From assembly GCF_009905375.1 (NCBI RefSeq), contig NC_133649.1, positions 229,256,102 to 229,320,101 on the forward strand: a DNA stretch of 64,000 nt, given 5' to 3'. Below are positions 10,861 through 22,783 of the stretch, in pieces. Source of the stretch: Apium graveolens. Its lineage: Eukaryota; Streptophyta; Magnoliopsida; Apiales; Apiaceae. The notes under the pieces were generated by a model. The model was not told the DNA's origin and ran no database searches. It worked only from the letters and a program-made list of their open reading frames with translations. Every line of letters begins with the position of its first letter. Positions within the stretch are counted from its first letter, which is position 1. Position numbers and translations under genes: made by a program.

Positions 10861-13800
10861 TGTAATATCCCGTATTTTCAGAATTATTATTATTGATATT
10901 TGAATATGTTTATGTGATTTTCTGATTTAGAAAGAATAAAATGGTGGATATTTTATTCCTATTTGACGAGTTTGTGTTATTAATTGGTAATGTGCTAATT
11001 GTTGAGTATTATATCGGTCCTTGTTAATATCTGAAAATATTTACTTAAATGTATTATTTTCAAAAGTTTATTTGAAAACCGATCATTTTATTGATATCGG
11101 TAAATTGAGTTCGTTTAGTAATAGTGGGGATTGGATGGATATTATGTCTGCTATGTGTTGTATGTAATATTAATTGTGTGGGACTTAGTTGTGATTGAGG
11201 ATTATTTGTATTATAAATTACTGAGTCGTATCATTTTGTTTTTGTCTTTAAAAGTGATTTTATTGAAAATCTAATTTCATAAATATTTAAATTATCTTTA
11301 AAAATATTTTTATGACTTTATAATTACAATAATTATTTTTGGGATTTTATAAAATTTAGAAATCAATATTTCATCAATTATTTAGCCCTGTGTGATTTTC
11401 TGATTTCATTTATTTGTAAAATCCGTATTTAATTGCAAAATTCATCAAAAATTATGAAACTCATATTTATTTACGTTTGGAATATTCTAAGAATTTTAAA
11501 ATTATTTTGGAAATTTTTGGGATTAATTTCACCGGCGCATTGAATCGTTTAATTGCTAAAAACGGGTATAAATCGCGTTTCAAAAATTATTTTAAAATTA
11601 CGAAATTTATGTTTTTATAAACTTCGGGATATTTATAATATTTTAAGACTATTTTTGGGATTTTCTGAAATTGTTTTAAGTGCAGCTCGGTTCATTAATT
11701 GTGAAATGCGGGTATAGCGCGCAAGTCAAAAATACTTTAAAAAATTATGAAAATTTTATTTTATTAGTTTCGGGATATTTACAAAATTATGAGATTATTT
11801 TGAGATATTTCTGATTTATTTTCATACGCAAGTTAGTATCGATAATTGCATAATGGCGAGCCGAAATTAAGCTTCCAGTCGTAAGTAGAGACACGTGGTA
11901 CACTCTCCTTATTTTGCAGACACGTGGTAGCTGTTGGTTTGTAAAAACAAAACACACGCACAAACCCACCCTCCCTGTTCTTCCTGGCACACAATCTCTC
12001 TGCATCTCTCTCTGTACTCTCATCTCTAATCTCTAATTTCTCTCCCTCTCTTATATCTCCAATCGCTGCCCCGCCTCTTTCTTTTTTTTCCGGATAATCG
12101 CCCTCTCGTTTTCCGGTGAACCGTTGTTGGTTATCTCTGTTGATTTCCGCGTCGTGGCTTCCGGCGAGTTGCCGCCGATTGGCCTGGTAGCTCCGTTGTG
12201 TGTATATGTATGTGGTTCAGTCGGGTGTTAATTGTTTTACCTGTTGCCTGTCGTTGTACTGCTGTTGCCGCCTGGTTCCTTTCTTTTCCGATGGCGCGTG
12301 GCTGTGTTATTGTTTTTCCCGAATTGAAATTGTTTTTAATTTTTTTTTAATTTGTTTCTCTGCAGGAATATTTTGAGTAATATGCGTGAAATAAAATATT
12401 ATTTGGTTTAGGTTGATTTTTGCTTGTTAATTATAGTTATGAACTTGCTAATTGATTTTGTGTAGTTTCGAGTTGTGTAAGTCAATACTTGGTTGAATTT
12501 CGCTTATATATTCTTAGGCGGATTGAATGTCTAAATGACAACTACTATTCTTGATTTTATAAAATCTGAAATTTCAGTTGGTAAGGATGATTTCCGGGTT
12601 TTTAGATTTATAACAATGGTGTAGTAGTGTATAACTTGAGTTTTGGTTCGTTAAGTGATTATGGCTTGACCCGGTTAATATATGTTTAAGTTATAATAGT
12701 TTATGGTGGTTTTAAATTTCAGTCTTGGTATTTTGAGTTGTTCTACAAAATTTTCAGATTTATACATAGTTATTTGAAGGATTATTAGTGAGTTATATGC
12801 ATGATATGTTGTGAATTGTGTTGTCAAATCCGTTTAGAAATAAGCTGAGTTCTTGTTAAATTCGTAGCTTTTAACTAGTTCATCGTATGATAATGATTTT
12901 GCACTCTCTGGAAATATAATGGAATTATCTACAATATTCATTCTTTGTGTTTTTCCAAATTCGGCCTGCAATTATGATAAAATCTGCCATTTGTAAAATC
13001 TGTCCTGTTATTTCAGTTTGATACATCCTGACTTCAAAAATTCGTAGTAAATTCATTATTTTAGCTATGACTTTGAACTATACCAATTTTAAAAGCTTAA
13101 TTCAGGATCTACAATTGTTACTTATAGTTCATTAATCAATTCTATGATTTAGGAGTCTCAAATACTAAGTTACTTGCGAAAACAGGGCTGAATCTGCTTA
13201 TGCAGCTGTGTATTTTAAAGTTTCTGAATTCGTTACTTGGTCATTTTTAGCGAGCCTTACCATTTTGGAAAGGTCGCTAAATATCCTACAACTTTTATGT
13301 TTTAAACTTTTCTGTTTAAGTTCATCTAGGTGTTGTAAAATGTCATTCTTCCGAGGCTGGTTAACTTAAATTTTAGGTTCGGTAGCTATTTTGTATGTTA
13401 TAACTCGACATATGGTTTCGTGCTAATATATGTGATTGATAGTCATTGTTTAATAGATTAAATATATGAACCTATAATATAGAAGTGTTGGTTAGTGATT
13501 TGATATGTGCTTCTAGTTTATTAAATTATAGATTTAAGTTAGCATACTTGATGACATACTTGACTTGTGCACATGTACATTGACTTGTTATTTGTATATG
13601 TGATAGTAACGAGGTGTCTTATGAAAATACATGTTAGTATATGCCTATTTGAGATTGAGTTTAGTTGCTAATTATTAGAGTGTGATTTGAATATGTGTAT
13701 AGTTACTAGTCTATGTGATATATGTGTAAGGTGATTTATTTAAGTGTTTACTCAAGTTGAATTGGTGATGTTAAATTATATAACTGTAAGTTCAAATATT

Positions 13801-16194
13801 ATAAATTATTCAGTATACTTAATTGTTTAGGTGCCGCAAGTCTGGGCGGGTAATTTTCCTTAAATGTTTAGGTGCCGCAAGTCTGGGCGGGTAATTTTCC
13901 TTAAATGTTTAGGTGCCGCAAGTCTGGGCGGGTACTTTTCTTACTTGTTTACTTTTATGTTGCTGCAAGTTGAGGCAACTTTATTTTTTTGTTTGGTTAT
14001 AAGATTAAATTGTGGAATTGAAAAAAAAACAGGTGGATAGTCTTAATTACGAATATTTCATGCCAAAATTTTCTAAAATTCCCCTGTATCTAAATCTATT
14101 TGACTTATTTGATTTCAATGATTTGAAAGTATGTTATGATTGTTAGTCGTAACACGTATATGATATGTTTGGGTAAGAACATTGAAATGACTTGTGGGTT
14201 GTATTTGTGGTGTGGTTATTCAGGGTATTGTCCATATTACAAATAGGTCATGCCGAATTTTCCGTAGAAATATTATCATAAGTTACACGTTCTCTTGTTA
14301 AATAATTTTCTGAGTTGGTAGTAAGTTTTAAACTATAATGTGTGCTACTTGTTATATGCTATACAATGTGCCATATATATATATATATATAGCGAAAGGG
14401 TAGAAATAAGATAATCGTTTCAGAAGGATACTAAAGTAGTATCGTTTTGCTTATAATAGGATCGGGCATTAAGGGCGTGAGACCAAACAAAGGCAAGAGA
14501 AAGGGAGAGTTGCATAGTATTTTGGTAGATACGGATTGTTCGAGACGAGCAGAACTAGACGTTGGGGATCAAGACTGAAGTTTGATAAGATTTCGTATCA
14601 GACCGCAGTAACCGCATTAGCGACATATCAAAGAATTAAGAATAGGAAATGGTGACATCTTGAGAAAACATCATGAGATATTTGTGTTTTTGCGAGTGTG
14701 ACTAACTGCTAAAAACCCAAAGGCAAGTATTCCTAACCTTTCTCCTTAAATACTGCAAATATTTATTCGTTCCTATTCTAAGTTTAGAATAGTTAAACTG
14801 TTTTATATTTCGCTGCAATTACTCTTATTTATGCAAGTTCCTTTCCCTATTATTCCTTTATCATCGATTGCTCTCTTGAGCAAGTACCCAAAGTGATTTG
14901 ACATCAAAAATACTCCACGGACTGGATGGTTACTATATATATATAAGGACCAGTGATGAGCTGGATCCTATGGGCCGGAGATGAACCGGACCCTTTAGGC
15001 CATAGTTGCCTGAGTACTCCTTATGTTGGTTGGGTCTATGCAGTTGGGTATAGATCCGCACTATATTCTGACTGATCAGCAGATTATAGTGCATATGTTG
15101 GTTTCTAGTATCCAGTCTAATTTATTATTGATCGCCATTGACGGCATTCCTTCTTGAAAAGAAATTATGATTATGAATTAATTTCTTAGCACTCAGTTTC
15201 GGGAAAATTACAGTGTTTATAAATGAATTCGAAGTTCAGATTGTTGCTGCAGCATTTGTTGCTCAGTGATAATTAGAATCTTGAATGAATTGGGATCTTC
15301 TTAATTATTTAACCCGTCCTTATCAGGCTGGTTTAGCAGGCTAAGTCTATGGAAACTTAGTCGATAATGATGGATACTGAATAGTTAGGAATTTCTTGAA
15401 CATTGATAAGTATTAATTTCCAGAGTTCGGTTTTGAATAAAGTTTATGATTCAATATATATTCATTGTTTCATGTTATTGTCGTTTACGATATTTCCGTA
15501 AACACTGTTTTACGAGCTTTTAAGCTCGTCAAGATTCAAAGAATTGCTGAAGCCTTTCGCTTAAAAATATCAAAATGGTCTGAATAGAAGTAAGGAATCA
15601 AGTATGGGATTCCTCAACTAAAATTTTATGATTCAGCAACTATGATTTTAAAAATGTTTTGCTCTGATGCAGATGTGGGTTTATATCAAAACAACCCTAT
15701 ATTTACTATAATGATCTTGCTGAGCATTTCTTCCGCTCATACTTGCCTGTTTTTAAATTTAACCTCCAGTGAGGATTAGCTTGCGCTGTTTAGCTGCGTA
15801 ATTCGAGGAAGCAAAGGAGAAGCTCTTGGAAGATGGTTGATCCAGGGTTTGCGGGCTAGTGTAAGTTTTATTGTGTAAAGTTGTTTATATTATATTATAT
15901 TATAGTTGTATATTTTATTTGGGTCTAGTATACTTCATTTCGAAGTTATACTAGTGGGTTTAATTGTGAGTTGGAATTTATTGAAAAGAGACTTAAAAGA
16001 AAGTGTGAAAAATTATTTGTGGAATTTGGAATTCTTGTTTCTAGAACTGTAACCTTAAAAGATCTTGGATTAGTTGGGGTCATTTTTGATAAATATCTTC
16101 CGCTGGCATATAATTATTGATTAAACAGGTTAATTTGGATTGACGTTTCATAGTGACGACCAAATCCCCTGACCCCGGATTTGGGGGCGTTACA
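10861..16194 (+). repeat. 5' LTR of giant-LTR element
   Basis: It matches 17550-22778 throughout except for small changes, one extra copy of a 41-bp tandem unit (13825-13940) and about 74 bp (near 14645-14718) that the other LTR has lost. A pyrimidine-rich stretch near 12000-12100 is followed by a more GC-rich section to about 12300. A short TA microsatellite lies near 14373-14391. Small open frames in it, such as 11787-12023 on the minus strand, show no family features. Confidence 0.93.
13825..13940 (+). repeat. 41-bp tandem repeat in the giant LTR
   Basis: Units begin GTTTAGGTGCCGCAAG at 13825, 13866 and 13907, giving two full copies and a partial third. The 3' LTR has units only at 20515 and 20556. 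The core GCCGCAAGTCTGGGCGGG is more GC-rich than its surroundings. Confidence 0.9.
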
Positions 16195-17549
16195 GGTTGG
16201 TATCAGAGCTGAGGTTATAGTAAACTAGAAACGAGAGTGTGTAGGAGTGTGTATAGCTATGTGAGGACGTTTGAGCTCATATCGAGTTCCTGTTGGACTA
16301 TCGGATATAGTACCAACGAGTAAGTTAAGATAAGGCGTATTTGTTTGAGATGGTTGTGTTGAGCTGGATGGAACTCCTGGCAGTTGCAAAAACTTCTATG
16401 GTGGAATCTTCCGAGGCTACTACGATTTGACAACGATGAAGATTATCGATATCCCTGGAATATGAAGAAGTGTCGAGAATCGGATGACGAGTCAACAGAA
16501 GAATTCGAATAGAAGATAAGCATTAAGACTTTGACAATACCTTCTCTTTCTATAATTCCTTTTGACATCTCTCAAAAAGAAGTGATCGTTAGAGGATATA
16601 TTCCTTAATGTGCCAGAGGTTGTCATGAAGCCTATTTTTCAGGTTTTGATAGCTCTTCCAAGTTATGATAATTTAACTTCCACTTTTCTTATTTGTTGGA
16701 TGGTTTCTTGGTAATGTGACACCACTTGCTCATTTGGTGTCAGAATTTTGTTCTCTGGATTTCATTTCCTTCAGAAATATCAACTTTGAAATCTTGTCAG
16801 CTTTATTCATTTGATTTTCAATTTCTTTCATATTCTTTTATTCTGACTGAGATGAACAACCCTAACTATAGGGGACACAAGGTATACCTGTCTGTGTGAT
16901 AGGAGTTGGATGGGACGCCATCACTTGTGTGTGTTGTGAATACATGAAGGGTAACAACCTTTAGTGGTGTCTTAATTTGGGCACGCAATACCAAGTTCGT
17001 TTGGTCATATTGATCTCTCGGTTATTCTTTTATTTCAACAATATCTTTCTCAAATTCAGATTTTGGCTCCGTTATGGTATCAAATTCTTTTCTTTTTGAA
17101 ATTCCATGATTTTGTCATCCCAAACATTTGAAGGTATGCCAATCAAGTTAAGCTGAGTTATCCTGGTCAAGTCAAAGCAGGGTTATGTGATGGGATTATC
17201 AAGAGCAACACTGGATTGCAATGCGATTAAAATATCAGGGTGTATAGCGAAGTCAATCTGTTTCTTTATTTTTCTATCTCTCTCTTTCTTTTCTTTCTCT
17301 CTGTCTTTCTTTCTATTCTTCTTTCCCGCAATCGGTAAAATTGATTCTATTAAAGAACTGATCAAAGGGTGTGAATAGAACAGTGGTGCGGAGTGAAGCT
17401 CCCGTGATCATTATGTTATACAAGAACTCCAAGCTTTAATTGGAAATTTTAAGAAAAGTTACATATGTAAGATTGGGAAGTTGGCTAGATGATCCCTAGT
17501 GCTCTCTTCTGCTGATTCCGAGGACGGAATCCTTATAAGGAGGATAGAT
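16195..17549 (+). other. Internal region of giant-LTR element, non-coding
   Basis: It starts with the PBS TGGTATCAGAGC at 16198-16209, a perfect initiator-Met tRNA match four bases after the LTR. It ends with the purine-rich tract AAGGAGGATAGA at about 17537-17548. Between them I find no gag, protease or polymerase motif and only short frames. A CT-rich run (about 17265-17325) creates mirror ORFs on both strands at 17183-17378, which look accidental. Confidence 0.85.
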
Positions 17550-20500
17550 TGTAATATCCCGTATTTTCAGAATTATTATTATTGATATTTGAATATGTTT
17601 ATGTGATTTTCTGATTTAGAAAGAATAAAATGGTGGATATTTTATTCCTATTTGACGAGTTTGTGTTATTAATTGGTAATGTGCTAATTGTTGAGTATTA
17701 TATCGGTCCTTGTTAATATCTGAAAATATTTACTTAAATGTATTATTTTCAAAAGTTTATTTGAAAACCGATCATTTTATTGATATCGGTAAATTGAGTT
17801 CGTTTAGTAATAGTGGGGATTGGATGGATATTATGTCTGCTATGTGTTGTATGTAATATTAATTGTGTGGGACTTAGTTGTGATTGAGGATTATTTGTAT
17901 TATAAATTACTGAGTCGTATCATTTTATTTTTGTCTTTAAAAGTGATTTTATTGAAAATCTAATTTCATAAATATTTAAATTATCTTTAAAAATATTTTT
18001 ATGACTTTATAATTACAATAATTATTTTTGGGATTTTATAAAATTTAGAAATCAATATTTCATCAATTATTTAGCCCTGTGTGATTTTCTGATTTCATTT
18101 ATTTGTAAAATCCGTATTTAATTGCAAAATTCATCAAAAATTATGAAACTCATATTTATTTACGTTTGGAATATTCTAAGAATTTTAAAATTATTTTGGA
18201 AATTTTTGGGATTAATTTCACCGGCGCATTGAATCGTTTAATTAATAAAAACGGGTATAAATCGCGTTTCAAAAATTATTTTAAAATTACGAAATTTATG
18301 TTTTTATAAACTTCGGGATATTTATAATATTTTAAGACTATTTTTGGGATTTTCTGAAATTGTTTTAAGTGCAGCTCGGTTCATTAATTGTGAAATGCGG
18401 GTATAGCGCGCAAGTCAAAAATACTTTAAAAAATTATGAAAATTTTATTTTATTAGTTTCGGGATATTTACAAAATTATGAGATTATTTTGAGATATTTC
18501 TGATTTATTTTCATACGCAAGTTAGTATCGATAATTGCATAATGGCGAGCCGAAATTAAGCTTCCAGTCGTAAGTAGAGACACGTGGTACACTCTCCTTA
18601 TTTTGCAGACACGTGGTAGCTGTTGGTTTGTAAAAACAAAACACATGCACAAACCCACCCTCCCTGTTCTTCCTGGCACACAATCTCTCTGCATCTCTCT
18701 CTGTACTCTCATCTCTAATCTCTAATTTCTCTCCCTCTCTTATATCTCCAATCGCTGCCCCGCCTCTTTCTTTTTTTTTCCGGATAATCGCCCTCTCGTT
18801 TTCCGGCGAACCGTTGTTGGTTATCTCTGTTGATTTCCGCGTCGTGGCTTCCGGCGAGTTGCCGCCGATTGGCCTGGTAGCTCCGTTGTGTGTATATGTA
18901 TGTGGTTCAGTCGGGTGTTAATTGTTTTACCTGTTGCCTGTCGTTGTACTGCTGTTGCCGCCTGGTTCCTTTCTTTTCCGATGGCGCGTGGCTGTGTTAT
19001 TGTTTTTCCCGAATTGAAATTGTTTTTAATTTTTTTTTAATTTGTTTCTCTGCAGGAATATTTTGAGTAATATGCGTGAAATAAAATATTATTTGGTTTA
19101 GGTTGATTTTTGCTTGTTAATTATAGTTATGAACTTGCTAATTGATTTTGTGTAGTTTCGAGTTGTGTAAGTCAATACTTGGTTGAATTTCGCTTATATA
19201 TTCTTAGGCGGATTGAATGTCTAAATGACAACTACTATTCTTGATTTTATAAAATCTGAAATTTCAGTTGGTAAGGATGATTTCCGGGTTTTTAGATTTA
19301 TAACAATGGTGTAGTAGTGTATAACTTGAGTTTTGGTTCGTTAAGTGATTATGGCTTGACCCGGTTAATATATGTTTAAGTTATAATAGTTTATGGTGGT
19401 TTTAAATTTCAGTCTTGGTATTTTGAGTTGTTCTACAAAATTTTCAGATTTATACATAGTTATTTGAAGGATTATTAGTGAGTTATATGCATGATATGTT
19501 GTGAATTGTGTTGTCAAATCCGTTTAGAAATAAGCTGAGTTCTTGTTAAATTCGTAGCTTTTAACTAGTTCATCGTATGATAATGATTTTGCACTCTCTG
19601 GAAAGATAATGGAATTATCTACAATATTCATTCTTTGTGTTTTTCCAAATTCGGCCTGCAATTATGATAAAATCTGCCATTTGTAAAATCTGTCCTGTTA
19701 TTTCAGTTTGATACATCCTGACTTCAAAAATTCGTAGTAAATTCATTATTTTAGCTATGACTTTGAACTATACCAATTTTAAAAGCTTAATTCAGGATCT
19801 ACAATTGTTACTTATAGTTCATTAATCAATTCTATGATTTAGGAGTCTCAAATACTAAGTTACTTGCGAAAACAGGGCTGAATCTGCTTATGCAGCTGTG
19901 TATTTTAAAGTTTCTGAATTCGTTACTTGGTCATTTTTAGCGAGCCTTACCATTTTGGAAAGGTCGCTAAATATTCTACAACTTTTATATTTTAAACTTT
20001 TCTGTTTAAGTTCATCTAGGTGTTGTAAAATGTCATTCTTCCGAGGCTGGTTAACTTAAATTTTAGGTTCGGTAGCTATTTTGTATGTTATAACTCGACA
20101 TATGGTTTCGTGCTAATATATGTGATTGATAGTCATTGTTTAATAGATTAAATATATGAACCTATAATATAGAAGTGTTGGTTAGTAATTTGATATGTGC
20201 TTCTAGTTTATTAAATTATAGATTTAAGTTAGCATACTTGATGACATACTTGACTTGTGCACATGTACATTGACTTGTTATTTGTATATGTGATAGTAAC
20301 GAGGTGTCTTATGAAAATACATGTTAGTATATGCCTATTTGAGATTGAGTTTAGTTGCTAATTATTAGAGTGTGATTTGAATATGTGTATAGTTACTAGT
20401 CTATGTGATATATGTGTAAGGTGATTTATTTAAGTGTTTACTCAAGTTGAATTGGTGATGTTAAATTATATAACTGTAAGTTCAAATATTATAAATTATT

Positions 20501-22778
20501 CAGTATATTTAATTGTTTAGGTGCCGCAAGTCTGGGCGGGTAATTTTCCTTAAATGTTTAGGTGCCGCAAGTCTGGGCGGGTACTTTTCTTACTTGTTTA
20601 CTTTTATGTTGCTGCAAGTTGAGGCAACTTTATTTTTTTGTTTGGTTATAAGATTAAATTGTGGAATTGAAAAAAAAACAGGTGGATAGTCTTAATTACG
20701 AATACTTCATGCCAAAATTTTCTAAAATTCCCCTGTATCTAAATCTATTTGACTTATTTGATTTCAATGATTTGAAAGTATGTTATGATTGTTAGTCGTA
20801 ACACGTATATGATATGTTTGGGTAAGAACATTGAAATGACTTGTGGGTTGTATTTGTGGTGTGGTTATTCAGGGTATTGTCCATATTACAAATAGGTCAT
20901 GCCGAATTTTCCGTAGAAATATTATCATAAGTTACACGTTCTCTTGTTAAATAATTTTCTGAGTTGGTAGTAAGTTTTAAACTATAATGTGTGCTACTTG
21001 TTATATGCTATACAATGTGCCATATATATATATATATAGCGAAAGGGTAGAAATAAGATAATCGTTTCAGAAGGATACTAAAGTAGTATCGTTTTGCTTA
21101 TAATAGGATCGGGTATTAAGGGCGTGAGACCAAACAAAGGCAAGAGAAAGGGAGAGTTGCATAGTATTTCGATAGATACGGATTGTTCGAGACGAGCAGA
21201 ACTAGACGTTGGGGATCAAGACTGAAGTTTGATAAGATTTCGTATCAGACCGCAGTAACCGCATTAGCGACATATCAAAGAATTAAGAATTAAGACCGCA
21301 GTAAAGGCAAGTATTCCTAACCTTTCTCCTTAAATACTGCAAATATTTATTCGTTCCTATTCTAAGTTCAGAATAGTTAAACTGTTTTATATTTCGCTGC
21401 AATTACTCTTATTTATGCAAGTTCCTTTCCCTATTATTCCTTTATCATCGATTGCTCTCTTGAGCAAGTACCCAAAGTGATTTGACATCAAAAATACTCC
21501 ACGGACTGGATGGTTACTATATATATATAAGGACCAGTGATGAGCTGGATCCTATGGGCCGGAGATGAACCGGACCCTTTAGGCCATAGTTGCCTGAGTA
21601 CTCCTTATGTTGGTTGGGTCTATGCAGTTGGGTATAGATCCGCACTATATTCTAACTGATCAGCAGATTATAGTGCATATGTTGGTTTCTAATATCCAGT
21701 CTAATTTATTGTTGATCGCCATTGACGGCATTCCTTCTTGAAAAGAAATTATGATTATGAATTAATTTCTTAGCACTCAGTTTCGAGAAAATTACAGTGT
21801 TTATAAATGAATTCGAAGTTCAGATTGTTACTGCAGCATTTGTTGCTCAGTGATAATTAGAATCTTGAATGAATTGGGATCTTCTTAATTATTTAACCCG
21901 TCCTTATCAGGCTGGTTTAGCAGGCTAAGTCTATGGAAACTTAGTCGATAATGATGGATACTGAATAGTTAGGAATTTCTTGAACATTGATAAGTATTAA
22001 TTTCCAGAGTTCGGTTTTGAATAAAGTTTATGATTCAATATATATTCATTGTTTCATGTTATTGTCGTTTACGATATTTCCGTAAACACTGTTTTACGAG
22101 CTTTTAAGCTCGTCAAGATTCAAAGAATTGCTGAAGCCTTTCGCTTAAAAATATCAAAATGGTCTGAATAGAAGTAAGGAATCAAGTATGGGATTCCTCA
22201 ACTAAAATTTTATGATTCAGCAACTATGATTTTAAAAATGTTTTGCTCTGATGCAGATGTGGGTTTATATCAAAACAACCCTATATTTACTATAATGATC
22301 TTGCTGAGCATTTCTTCCGCTCATACTTACCTATTTTTAAATTTAACCTCCAGTGAGGATTAGCTTGCGCTGTTTAGCTGCGTAATTCGAGGAAGCAAAG
22401 GAGAAGCTCTTGGAAGATGGTTGATCCAGGGTTTGCGGGCTAGTGTAAGTTTTATTGTGTAAAGTTGTTTATATTATATTATATTATAGTTGTATATTTT
22501 ATTTGGGTCTAGTATACTTCATTTCGAAGTTATACTAGTGGGTTTAATTGTGAGTTGGAATTTATTGAAAAGAGACTTAAAAGAAAGTGTGAAAAATTAT
22601 TTGTGGAATTTGGAATTCTTGTTTCTAGAACTGTAACCTTAAAAGATCTTGGATTAGTTGGGGTCATTTTTGATAAATATCTTCCGCTGGCATATAATTA
22701 TTGATTAAACAGGTTAATTTGGATTGACGTTTCATAGTGACGACCAAATCCCCTGACCCCGGATTTGGGGGCGTTACA
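17550..22778 (+). repeat. 3' LTR of giant-LTR element
   Basis: Nearly identical to 10861-16194. It has two rather than three 41-bp units (20515-20590). At 21290-21302 a short filler including GACCGCAGT replaces about 74 bp; the same bases occur some 40 bp upstream at about 21248, so the filler looks templated. It is followed by the target duplication ATTTA. Confidence 0.93.
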
Positions 22779-22783
22779 ATTTA

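Larger units (their letters stand above)
10861..22778 (+). mobile_element. Non-autonomous LTR element with giant LTRs (LARD-like)
   Basis: Two direct repeats of 5,334 bp (10861-16194) and 5,229 bp (17550-22778) flank only 1,355 bp of internal DNA. The LTRs begin TGTAATATCCCG and end GGGGGCGTTACA. A PBS (TGGTATCAGAGC) follows the left LTR and a purine tract precedes the right LTR, giving plus-strand orientation. The 5-bp target duplication ATTTA is perfect (10856-10860 and 22779-22783). No gag or pol is present in any frame, so it must have moved with proteins from another element. The TGTAA...GTTACA ends and Met-type PBS suggest a Ty3/gypsy partner, which is inference. Confidence 0.93.

Noticed and set aside
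11787..12023. 78-codon minus-strand frame in the giant LTR, repeated at 18476-18712
   Set aside because: It is duplicated only because the LTR is duplicated. It shows no domain, and its strand is opposite to the element.
13825..13940. CRISPR-like array because of regularly spaced repeats
   Set aside because: The units are directly adjacent without unique spacers and lie in a plant LTR. They are a tandem repeat.
14373..14391. TA repeat near 14380 and 21025 as a regulatory element
   Set aside because: It is an ordinary short microsatellite with a slight length difference between the LTRs.
17183..17378. Overlapping frames of about 60 codons on both strands in the interior of the giant-LTR element
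   Set aside because: They are produced by a CT-rich low-complexity run, with biased Phe/Ser and Lys/Glu composition and no family signature.
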